From Bigelowiella natans CCMP2755 (taxonomy: Eukaryota > Cercozoa > Chlorarachniophyceae): 20,000 nt of DNA. The position numbers were made by a program, and so were the translations under genes. Of this stretch, positions 1 to 9,810 are shown one piece after another; within the stretch, counting starts at the first letter, position 1, and each line of letters opens with the position of its first letter. Where the stretch lies: NCBI GenBank assembly GCA_000320545.1, contig ADNK01000583.1:1-20000 (forward strand). Direction: 5' to 3'. Below the pieces are notes generated by a model that saw nothing but the letters and a program-made list of their open reading frames with translations, was not told the DNA's origin and did no database searches.

Positions 1-11
1 TGTCTAAAATA

Positions 12-58
<47 letters not shown>

Positions 59-583
59 GTATATATAATGTTACATTATGATGTGAATGACGATGACTGG
101 TGGATTAGTATTGACGAGAAAATAGTAGGCTAAGAATCCTTATTAACATTATTATCATTATGAACAAGAGGAGGTGGAAGGATGGATGGTCATCTATCTC
201 CTCCCACTAACGTACGTACAATGGCCTTTCTTCTTCGTTAAAGTCCCGAAAGCAAAAAGCGAACTATCCATCTAAATTGGGAATAATAATTCAGTTTGCG
301 TGTTGATATTAGTTCTAATGACGGCAGAGGAGGAGGAGGAGGAGGGCTAATAAGTGGGAATTTTTACTTGAACCCCACCCCTACTCCTATTTCTATCGTT
401 TCAACAGTATAAGCAATACTAGCATATCATGGATTCTGAGGTTTAGAGTTACAACGAGGGATGAAGGATGCCACATACAACTACTATTAGGTAGATAACA
501 TGATAGTTGAAAAATGTACTACTTGATTTGATAGAAATTCAAGGCTGGAATGATCTTCGAATGGACGGAATTTATTCTTCTTA
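1..583. other. Gene-poor left end
   Basis: Apart from the TA run there are short GAG and GAT repeats and no convincing gene. The only coding-like scrap is an ATG at 68 followed by 18 further codons (MLHYDVNDDDWWISIDEKI) up to a GT at 125. It could be the first exon of something, but I found no partner exon with a matching phase and do not call it a gene. Confidence 0.4.
13..56. repeat. (TA)22 microsatellite
   Basis: An uninterrupted TA dinucleotide run. Similar runs occur at about 8519-8552 and 17970-18003, both inside predicted introns, so this one may also be intronic or intergenic. Confidence 0.97.
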
Positions 584-1179
584 TTAAGCATCTTCCCGTG
601 GGGCTTTTTCATCACGTACTAAACGAAAGTAGTTCCGCAAGATATTACTTATTTGATAATGATGGCGATGATGATGATAGACTAGTTATTGCTTTTTTAT
701 ATGGGAGATACCATCTCTTATACTAGGTACCACAACCATCACTACTACTACTACTACTTTTGAGTACCAACCAGATCTTTGAGGGCATTCACGACTACTT
801 GGCTTGTTTTCGGGCCCCTGTTTGCAGTCATCATTCTATGTGTTGTCTTATATCCTTGACACACACACACACACACACACTCGCACATATTGAGAGAGAG
901 AGATTTATAACCTTATGAACATTGATTTCTTCACATTTTCTACGGCCTTCGGTTCCCTGTCCTTCAAGGCTCTGCGAGTCGCTTGTCGCTTTGGCGTGCT
1001 GAGGAGGAGGAGGAGGCGAAGAGGAGGAGGAAGAGCATACATTCATTAATCTAATGAGTAGTAAGAACTCCTGGATTGTTGATTTAAACAAATTATAGCA
1101 TCTTCTTACATCCGTCCACTTAGTCCCATGATATTCTCCAAGTTGTATGATAGGATTGTTGGGCAGCAGTTTACTTATG
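584..1179 (-). CDS. 3' part of an unrecognised multi-exon gene
   Basis: Three exons chain with matching phases on the minus strand: 1179-912, 835-768 and 647-584, ending in TAA. The first is open for 89 codons. It reads through LGEYHGTKWTDVRRC and a Ser6-Pro5 low-complexity stretch to EEINVHK before GTTATA. The second (DDCKQGPENKPSSRECPQRS) ends in phase 2. The third opens in phase 2 and encodes NYFRLVRDEKAPREDA before the stop. The upstream border is placed just after a long CT run (GA on the plus strand, about 1193-1232) that would serve as polypyrimidine tract. The 5' end is missing; an ATG near 1431 opening MQRKYYLLLAVPPEQW could be an upstream exon but its phase does not fit directly. 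I do not recognise the family. The middle exon has a competing frame, so the joins are tentative. Confidence 0.42.
859..880. repeat. (AC)11 microsatellite
   Basis: A dinucleotide run lying in the predicted intron between the exons at 912-1179 and 768-835. Confidence 0.95.
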
Positions 1180-1192
1180 CTTGTCCACACAC

Positions 1193-1232
<40 letters not shown>
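1193..1232. repeat. (GA)n microsatellite
   Basis: A near-perfect GA run with one AA interruption near its left end. On the minus strand it is a CT run directly upstream of the predicted acceptor at 1180, in the position of a polypyrimidine tract. Confidence 0.95.
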
Positions 1233-1235
<3 letters not shown>

Positions 1236-1479
1236 GAGGTAATGGGAAGTAGAATGGACAAGTTCTCTTCGGGTATTTGTGCGTGTTAATAACTCCGTTT
1301 ACCGAGTAATTATTATCTGGTAAATATTTTTTTAATAATAAAAACTCGGTTACCATAAATTAGAGCACGTTATGCAACAGTAGCCATTGTTCCGGTGGTA
1401 CTGCTAGTAGTAAATAATATTTCCTCTGCATTATCACAGTTGCGACTAGATCTAGCACAAAAATGTAGGCAAAATGTAG

Positions 1480-2500
1480 ATCTCGTAAAAGCAAGCTAAG
1501 GCCCGTTGCCCATGTCCTGGAAATGTCTTGTTGTTCACGGATGACAAAAAGACTACCCGAACAAAAAGATGCCTTCCTTTCGGATTGTGCGACAAATGAA
1601 AGTGTTTGGACTAGTTACACATTGGCAAGTGAAAGTCTGAAGCAACCCTGACACGAACCTGCACAAAAGTGAACAAGCTTGGAAAATTTACACGACCAAA
1701 TGGGAAGGTTTGGGGTTCGAACGTTTCTCAAAAGACGCGTCGAATTGAAGTTTCACGTGTGGACCTCACCGACGAGCCGTTTTTGCAGAACTGGCCGTGC
1801 AGAGGGTCAGCACAATGATTGCAATTGCTGGCAAAAGCGTTGCTAGGAAGTCTCAAACTCAAGCTTTCGAGCTGAGTGGGTCTCACCACGCTGCTTTGAT
1901 TGAGTCCCGATGATGATGGCTAGGTGCGACAACAAACTTTCACTTGCATGGCAATTGCTAGATTGGATCAATCCAACCAGAGCTTGCTTGAGGTCTTGCA
2001 CTTCTGGACTTGCCCACCCGATCACGTGACAGCAATGGCCAGCCACAAGCATGCGTGCATCATGACAACGAGTTGCATGGTGCCTGCTTGCTTGCATGAA
2101 GTTTGAATTTGCATTCTGCCTTTTTGCCTTCCTTCGATCGGCATTGTGCTTCCGTTGCCCAAAGTGTTGACACTGTGCGCTAGTCTGGCTAGTGCGCTCC
2201 AATGAGCTAGCAAGCGCAAGGAAGCGCGGAGCAGCTTGAGGAGAGATTCAGCGGTTCCACCATGCAGACCGACAACCTCTAAGCAGCTGCAACAATGCTA
2301 GAACTAGCGCAACATTTGCCATTGCATTTGAGGATCGGACATGCCATCCTAGCATCATTGCATCAGGGGCATAGCTAGGATCACCATCATGCTAGCAGTG
2401 TGCGTTACTGCGATGACACCTGTGTCATGGTCACTACATGCAATGACGGTTTGTTAGCTGCACGCGTGACATTACTCATCTATTGTTAGTACCTTGGAAA
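1480..2500. other. Microsatellite-poor, gene-free block 1
   Basis: About 1 kb that differs in texture from the rest of the window. It has almost no di- or trinucleotide repeats, is more GC-balanced, and is rich in short words such as GCATGC, TTGCA, GCTAG and AGCAAG. Open frames of 60-119 codons on both strands show no protein-like composition, no splice-compatible partners and no recognisable motif. Similar-looking blocks lie at about 10400-11350 and 16800-17350. It may be a decayed mobile element or an old satellite, but no terminal repeats, target duplications or transposase or RT motifs were seen. Confidence 0.45.
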
Positions 2501-2504
2501 TTGT

Positions 2505-3103
2505 TTAGTGTTTGCGACTTGTGATGGCATTAAGAACGGCATCAACGCATTCTTCGGGGTTGAGTTTCGAGGTGCTGACCTCCAGGTCATACCAGCCACG
2601 TTCTCCTGAAGATCCGGAAAATGATGTGGGGTGAACTAATTGTGCCTGAACCTGTTCATTGCGGCGTTCCCAAGGTAGAAATTATGGTTTTTCCCTCAAT
2701 GGTAGTGTTGTATGTGTCCGTGTATGACCGCCATTTATCATCCCACAAATTAAGAAGCAGCTCACCATTTAGCAAGTTAGGAAAAGTAATTACGTATGTA
2801 TGTTTATTTCTGCATGCAGTATGATATCTTCATATTTTTAGGTTGTTCCATATCTTCGTCAAAAGCGTCGACGATCTATTGAATTGTCGTGTTCCTGCTT
2901 GTGTGCTTCTCGCAATAATCTATTCATGCCTTAGCTGATCCAATCCTTCGATCTCCACGAGCCCTCTCACGTTCCTCGTTAGAAGAAGAACACCGACAAT
3001 CAATTCGCAACAACAACAAATGTAAGTCGCTCTTAATGCCGTTACTCACCAGTTGTGGTGCAAGAATAAACTCTAATGACACAGTATCGGGGGAGAAAGA
3101 AAG

Positions 3104-3151
<48 letters not shown>

Positions 3152-5352
3152 CTTTTCGAAATATATATGAAGACGAATGATTTGTTAAATATTCCTCATT
3201 AGATTGTATTTTTAAGCGTTCCTGTTTATTCACTCGTCTTTCTAAAACTGCTATTACCATCATAGCCACTACATTTATTAAATAAGTAAGGCATTCCAGG
3301 TTATTTACTGCCATATGATTGCATTTATGTAGGAATACCTGAAGCACATCAAGATCGCATCGAATCCCGACAAATATGGTATGAAAAGGGCTAAGATGCT
3401 GCTTCCATTTCCTAGACGATGACGAATATTATTATTAGCTGCTCCTATGTGGTCTTCTTCTACAACTGATTGATTGATTGGTTGTTGTTGCTACGTGTAG
3501 AAGTTCTTTACGCAGTGTAATGAGTAATGTTGGAGCATACAGACCAACTGTTGAGTGATTATCTCCAATTGTTGTTGAATAATACAGACCAACTGTTGAG
3601 TGATTATCTCCAATTGTTGAATAACAAAACTCCATGATGGTAGTAATTATGATAATGATGATCATAAAGATTCAAGGAGAAAAACATAATATATGCTGTA
3701 AAGTGAAACGTTTGTTGTTATGTTCGTGCTATAATTACTCCTACTCCTACTCCTACTACTCGAGTTGCCAGCTTCCTTCGAAGCAGACATCATCCACAAT
3801 GACAAAGTTTCCAGCTCGTACTAATCCAACAGTGCTTTCGACTAGGCCTATGTTACGTATAAATAATTTTATTATTGATAATATTTCTACATATTTGATA
3901 GATTTTCAGCATACTATTTTGTGTTTAATGTTGCATTTGGGTACCCTGCCAGGCGGTCCTTGCTTTGATTCCGGCCCGCAATGTAACGCTTCTGATCTCA
4001 TTGCTGTTGTCATTCTTACTACCGCTGTTGTCGTCATTGCTGTTGCTGTCAACATAGAGACCTATTGTTGTTGTTGTTGTTGTTGTTGTTGAGTTGCTGT
4101 TTAATTGGTTTTGTAGTATTTATTGGGCAATTAACAATGCAGTTGATATATAGGTTGGGGTATTTCCAGCAAAACTTATTCCCTTTTATTCTAAAATAGG
4201 TCCCTTCGCCGATACATAGATACGCACACACACACACACACACACACTTTGTAAACTTGATAAGTCGAAATTTAATTTTCATCCGTGGTGCAAACCGCTC
4301 CTTCATACTATTGTTCTCACTATGGGTGTACAAGTCGATCGTCAGCGTTGCCCAAGTGGCGGTGGCGATATGTTACCACATGATGCTTTTGATGAAGCTA
4401 AATTTTCCCCTCCTCCTTGTGCCTCCCAGTAAAACCAATCGGTGTCTTGCTTGTTTATTGGGCTTCTATCATTCTCCAGAAAGCAGTGGTCTGGGTGTTT
4501 AGCGTATTTATTTGCGTTGTTGGTGCAGTTATTATGGGCATCAGAACATAGCTTTCGTCACCTCATTATCATAATCATCATCGCCATCATCATCAAGTGA
4601 AGTAGTTCTGCTATTTGTCTAGTAGAGCAGTAAACAAGTAGAAATAGTAACTTGTTGTTGTTACAGTGTTTCAGCTACTTCACAGGGTTTGATAATCTAC
4701 CTGGGAGCATTTCGCGAAGAAGAATATCAATTCCAGTCGCTAAATAGGTAACTGTGATCGAGTTAGTGTGTACCTTCATCAATGTGGGCACCTCCTCATT
4801 AATAAACAGACAGCTTTCACAACGAAACTCTTCATGAGAAAAAGTGAAGAACTTCAACGGGGGGAGGGAAAAGTTGAAATATGTGACAAAGATGGTAGAA
4901 TGTATTTGATAAATTGTGTAGACGCATTACATGTGTTACCTTCACTCCGCAACCTCCTTTGCAATCCCTATACAACAGTGGTGGCAGCAGGCACATGTTA
5001 TGTCTGAATCATCACCAATTTTCAACTAGTTCTTCACCTTTCGAAGCGTAGTTTTTCCTGAGCTCGATGGCCCATTAATATAGATTACTTGCGGCCAATC
5101 TACTGATCGACAGTGGCAGTGGAGGGACAACTGCGACCGCGAGTCCATACTCATACAACGATACCACCTTGAGTTTGATGAGGTCATTGAGATGATGCGG
5201 GGAAGGAGCTGTGTCATGGTAGAGCTCCGTCCCAGCCTTGTTGATACAAGTGATAGAGCTGTCAATGTTAAGAATAACACTGAGAAGATTACGAATAACC
5301 ATAACCACCGAATAAGATAACATCGTCGGCGATAGCGACGCCAAGCCGCCAT
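2505..5352 (-). CDS. Membrane-anchored chloramphenicol phosphotransferase-like P-loop protein
   Basis: Nine exons with consistent phases: 5352-5038, 4967-4940, 4829-4701, 4445-4377, 4061-3945, 3847-3760, 3411-3339, 2974-2930, 2651-2505 (336 aa; 313 if the fourth is skipped). Residues 1-37 form a basic start plus a hydrophobic signal-anchor, so a type II membrane protein is likely. Then come the family landmarks in order: Walker A GPSSSGKT (94-101), ATGIDILLREMLP (145-157), VIVDDV (235-240), TIFVGIRC (260-267), ERERARGDRRIGSAK (274-288) and YDLEVSTSKLNPEEC (309-323). Known members are small P-loop kinases; the Streptomyces enzyme phosphorylates chloramphenicol, but eukaryotic members have no established substrate and resistance should not be assumed. 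Residues 182-202 are an Asn/Asp/Ser-rich insert beside a CAA run. The last intron (2652-2929) has a GC donor. The divergent tRNA-Leu lies 115 bp upstream of the start. Exon four is the least certain. Confidence 0.85.
2652..2929 (-). other. GC-AG intron of the CPT-like gene
   Basis: Between the exons carrying the RGDR motif and the VQAQLVH motif there is no usable GT donor. The frame needs a phase-0 junction, and the sequence reads AAG then GCATGA at the 5' border and ACAG at the 3' border. Joining there restores RIGSAK-VQAQLVH, which is the expected order in this family. GC-AG introns are a known minor class of spliceosomal introns. Confidence 0.65.
3105..3148. repeat. (GA)n microsatellite in an intron
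   Basis: A GA run of about 44 bp with small interruptions on its left side, inside the predicted intron 2975-3338 of the CPT-like gene. Confidence 0.93.
3539..3628. repeat. 45-bp direct duplication in an intron
   Basis: A segment beginning ACAGACCAACTGTTGAG at 3539 recurs at 3584, giving a 45-bp period. The second copy lacks one GTT. It lies in intron 3412-3759 of the CPT-like gene. The same 45-bp period is seen in two unrelated repeats at 8115 and 8767. Confidence 0.9.
4064..4092. repeat. (GTT)n microsatellite at an exon edge
   Basis: On the minus strand this is a CAA run ending at the acceptor of the exon starting at 4061. The adjoining exon sequence is itself Asn/Ser/Asp-rich (codons AAC, AGC, GAC), suggesting repeat-derived coding sequence. 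Confidence 0.9.
4224..4247. repeat. (CA)n microsatellite
   Basis: A CA run in the intron 4062-4376 of the CPT-like gene. Confidence 0.93.
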
Positions 5353-5467
5353 CGCCGCAGTCGCCGCTGTGCTGGGAGTTGTCGTAGGAAAGGATTCCCT
5401 TTCATTACTCTAAAAACATAGTACGAGTTATATGAATTTTGCAAAATTACATGAATTAATTTTGTTG

Positions 5468-5551
5468 GCCTGTTTGGGAGAGTGGTCTAATCCGTTGGTC
5501 TTAAGTACCAATGTACTTCGGTACGCGCAGGTTCAAACCCTGCAGCAGGCA
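5468..5551 (+). tRNA. tRNA-Leu (anticodon UAA)
   Basis: A complete type II tRNA of 84 nt. The 7-bp acceptor stem pairs GCCTGTT with AGCAGGC, including one G-T pair, and is followed by discriminator A. The D stem is GGA/TCC and the anticodon stem is TTGGT/ACCAA with loop CTTAAGT, placing anticodon TAA at 5502-5504. The long variable arm is GTAC-TTCG-GTAC, a stem capped by a UUCG tetraloop. The T stem is GCAGG/CCTGC with loop TTCAAAC. It has no intron and no encoded CCA, as expected for a nuclear gene. The internal promoter is intact, with a perfect B box GGTTCAAACCC at 5530-5540. It decodes UUA codons. Confidence 0.96.
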
Positions 5552-5565
5552 CAGAAATGAACGTA

Positions 5566-5570
5566 TTTTT
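5566..5570 (+). terminator. RNA polymerase III T-run terminator
   Basis: Five consecutive T residues 15 nt after the tRNA-Leu 3' end, the usual pol III stop signal. A second T5 lies at about 5575-5579. Confidence 0.8.
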
Positions 5571-5806
5571 CTCATTTTTGTCTCATCATCACCCGTCCCT
5601 TTTCCTACGACACAAGGAGTAGTAGTGTAGATCTACGAGTCTAATAATGATAGATCTAATGTCATCATCATCAATAATAATGTTGGTCAGTAGATCATAC
5701 ATGAACAACCTACCTTTTTTTTTTTTCGCCATACCTATAGAATACAAATAAATTTGCCTGTGTTTTATAGTATACGACTGCATTAGTGACACTAAATCTA
5801 CATAAA

Positions 5807-8485
5807 ATGACCGGGCTCCTCCTTGCCCTCCTGCTACTGGCACCATCGTCAGTGCGAACTGATGAAATTAGTCCGGGGGACGGTCAGAACAGCTTCGCAA
5901 AGGAGACAAACATACAAATGTATAAGGAGGAGATCAAACATGTTCGGTTTGGAGAAGTTCAAAAAGTAGGTTCATATTTAGTATATAAGAGGCGGCTAAA
6001 CAATTGAACGCTGCTTGGTTAGGAGCTTGTAGCTATGCTGGAGAAGCACACAAATGCTAGCAAAGTAAAGGGTAATCTTTCTGTATCATAATGGAGAAAC
6101 CTTTCTGTATCGTAAGGGAAAATAAAACCCACTCGTCGTCCATATCTTGACAGCTGGTGGAGACAATGAATCCCCATCAATTGGCTCGCTGGAGGCTGTA
6201 GAATTGGAAAGTTCGGAATCTTTGGAATCTTTACTCAAGTTCATAAGGAATGACCTAAAGTCGTACTTCGGAATTTTTTTAAGAGAGCGACAGTTCGTTG
6301 TTCTAAAACAAGTACTTTTATCACTATAATAGTTTACTCTTCTCTGTGTGTTCTGCTGCTACCATGAAATATTACTATCCCTCTTCAGCTCTACGCTAAC
6401 AAGAATTGCCGATTCTGAGCATGAGATCATGAGACAGCTGCTTCTCGCCAAGTTATCCTCATAGATAAATAGTCATAGTGGGTCACGGATAAGTGGTAGC
6501 ATGGTGACTCATTGTGAAGAGGAACTAGATGATGTGTGAAATGATGATTCACGACATTGTACGAGTAGTGGGGGGTATCAGGATGCAACGAGGACACTGC
6601 TGGCACAAAAACATCAGCGTCAAAATATATGAGTGGAGGGGAGGAAGGGAGGGAGTAAATTAGAGGACGAAGAGGACAGTAGTTGGTTCGTGGTCTACTA
6701 CTACTACTACCACTACTACTACTACTGCTACTAGCACATTATTATCCCATTGACTACTACTACCTACACCCAAGTAGTAGGTAGGTAGGTAGGTAGGTAG
6801 GTAGTAGTTATCCACGCAAGAATCATCATCTATGCTGTTATTATTAATAATCATTTTCTTTCATTATGGAGTAGGGGCGACGCTACAACAGTTCTAAATT
6901 CTGCGACCGATATTGTAGCAACTGCCAATGGAGATGGTAAAGACCAGGATGATTCTGCGACCGATATTGTAGCAACTGCCAATGGAGATGGTAAAGACCA
7001 GGATGATTCTGTTTCCTCGCTATCCTCTTCCTCTTCCTTCTCTCAAATAAATGCAAAGACGATGCATGAAACGCTAAGGTTGAGCCAACGGGTACGAGCA
7101 GATGCTTTAAGGTATAGATGTTGATGTGCAATAATGCTTTACGTTATCATCATCCTGTAAGCGATGGCCGATATATTCACGACGTGTGTGCCTTCATCAT
7201 ATTTATTCGAATTGATGATACTACTAGCATTCAAGAGCAGATTAACGACTTCCACAAATCAGCCTTGTGCAAAGATGATCATCAAGTAAAACATAACAAA
7301 TTATGCAATGAAGCAGAGAATTATATACATCTTCCCCTGGCACTTAGCGATGTTGTTTGTTGTGGCGTTTGGTGTTTCTTATAGTATTTATTTGTATTGG
7401 TCGTACGGGTACTATGATTCTATTAATCATCTGTTGGTTGGTAGGGGGTATATGAAGCCAGCAAGGGAAATGCAAAAACATGCCAGGTTTTTCACTCACC
7501 ATCATAATCGTAATCAGGCGATGATGATGGTGATAACCATTGTGATACTACTATCTGCATGTTGTAAATTCTACCTCCTTTATTTATTTTCAAAGTACAG
7601 ATCGATAGTGTTGTTCCACAATGTGGTTTTCAGAGATGATGATGATAGTAGTAGAGATAATCTAGTTTTATGATATCTCGATGTTGTGTCGTCAACGTTG
7701 TCATTCATCACTGGTATACGTAATATGATATCTCGATGTTGTGTCGTCAACGTTGTCATTCATCACTGGTATACGTAATATGATATCTCGATGTTGTGTC
7801 GTCAACGTTGTCATTCATCACTGGTATACGTAATATGATATCTCGATGTTGTGTTGTCAACGTTGTCATTCATCACTGGTATACGTAATTGTCTACTCTC
7901 TTTATTAGGAAGCTTTGAAGCTCTATCAACTGAACGAGGCCAACTGCGAAGATAATCTAGGGTAAGTAAGTACCAGTTGGTACACAGTAGTAGTAGTAGT
8001 AGTAGTAGTAGTAGGTAGTTATAGCTTTTACTAGTACTTCTACCTAGATATGGAGTATGTTGAAGGAAGCTGTGCAGGGAAATAGTAGTTTGTGTGTGAG
8101 TAGTGACACACCCATCTATATTGCAACATTCTATTACAACGATATGTGATGACACATCATCTATATTGCAACATTCTATTACAACGATATGTGATGACAC
8201 ATCATCTATATTGCAACTTTCTATTACAACGATATGTGATGACACATCATCTATATTGCAACATTCTATTACAACGATATGTGATGACACATCATCTATA
8301 TTGCAACATTCTATTACAACGATATGTGATGACACATCATCTATAATGCAACATTCTATTACAACGATATATATGTGATGACACATCATCTATAATGCAA
8401 CATTCTATTACAACGATATATATATGATGACACACCATCTATATTGCAACATTCTGATACGATATGATACGAGATCCTCTACTAT

Positions 8486-8559
<74 letters not shown>

Positions 8560-8990
8560 TAGATTCTCGAAATAAATATGACAGCCGCGCAACTACATAC
8601 AACCACTCATATGCATACATACATTATGTACGTACTAACATATTCAACTAATGCTGCTTTACCTATGATTCTTTAGTAGCATGAGTATTGTTGTATTTGA
8701 TGACTAACTCCGCCATCACACCACCTCCTTCACCGACTTCGATCATAATGAATAACAAATAATAATGATAATTAGAACATAAGAGGGATGATTAGTGCTA
8801 TAAATAATACTGATAATTAGAACATAAGAGGGATGATTAGTGCTATTATTACTACTTAGCTTGTGTTGTGTTGTCATCACTAGATTCGGTCCTCTATCAG
8901 TACTCTGCCCACAAACATGTGAAATATGCACAGATCCCTTATCACTACTCCAGAGAATAAGTAAGTTGTAAAGTACGTACGCACTACCAC

Positions 8991-9026
<36 letters not shown>

Positions 9027-9071
9027 TGTAGTATATACAATATGATATGTCATTTGTTGTTGTTGTTGTTG

Positions 9072-9102
<31 letters not shown>

Positions 9103-9551
9103 TGGTGATGTGCGATGACGTGCGATTGTAGTCGGGAGTACTTGAACGACTCAGTAATTGGCATAACGTCATGCCTTTGTCGTGGTCTTCTTCTTTCATA
9201 TTCTCTTCTTCGCTGCTTTTGCTTATCATACTCGCAACATCAATACGATTCCTCCTCCTCCTCCTCCTTTTACAGATAGTCTTAACTCGGAAGTATTGCA
9301 CGCGCACGCACTCCTCAATAGGGTTGCTGCTGCTGCTGCTGCTGCTGCTATCGATGACGATCTAGGCAGTTCTAACAATCAGGCTATTGGCAGTAGCAGT
9401 GGTAGTAGTACAACGTCAAGAAGCAGGTACGTGCGTATGTGTTTGTTTTAGATGTGATTTAGCCGGGTTTTCTTCTTATTTCTCTGTCTTTCCTCTTCCT
9501 CGTCCTTCTCCTCTTCCATTCCGTTCATCAATAGATTATTGCTCCCAACAA

Positions 9552-9586
<35 letters not shown>

Positions 9587-9779
9587 GCTATAATGAATAT
9601 GATGATGATGATAATGATGATAAAACGTAAAAATAACAACACCATCAATGACATTACACATCGTTGATTAGGCTGTTGTTTCGAAACCCAAAACAAGAGC
9701 TGAGGCGTTTTGCCATGGAGGTACACTACTACTACTACTATTACTACTACTATTACTACTACTATTGCTACTACTATTG

Positions 9780-9810
<31 letters not shown>

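Noticed and set aside
1843-2202. 119-codon minus-strand open frame
   Set aside because: Overlapping open frames exist on both strands with His/Gln/Ala-rich composition typical of the block's short-word repeats.
2933-4092. Plus-strand gene with Ser/Arg-rich and membrane-like exons
   Set aside because: These frames are antisense shadows of exons of the CPT-like gene, whose motif order is decisive for the minus strand.
2505-5352. Antibiotic-resistance function
   Set aside because: Family membership alone does not show drug phosphorylation. The anchor and insert make a native, unknown role more likely.
8103-8389. Repetitive peptides on both strands across 7811-8389
   Set aside because: They are by-products of a 45-bp (multiple of three) minisatellite and have no independent coding support.
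8115-8456. CRISPR-like array
   Set aside because: Units are contiguous and there are no unique spacers; it is a plain minisatellite in a eukaryotic intron.
8677-8707. Terminal exon encoding SMSIVVFDD and a stop, spliced from 7961
   Set aside because: The phase fits, but the exon at 8884-8960 fits the same donor and chains onward through four more exons, so the longer model is preferred.
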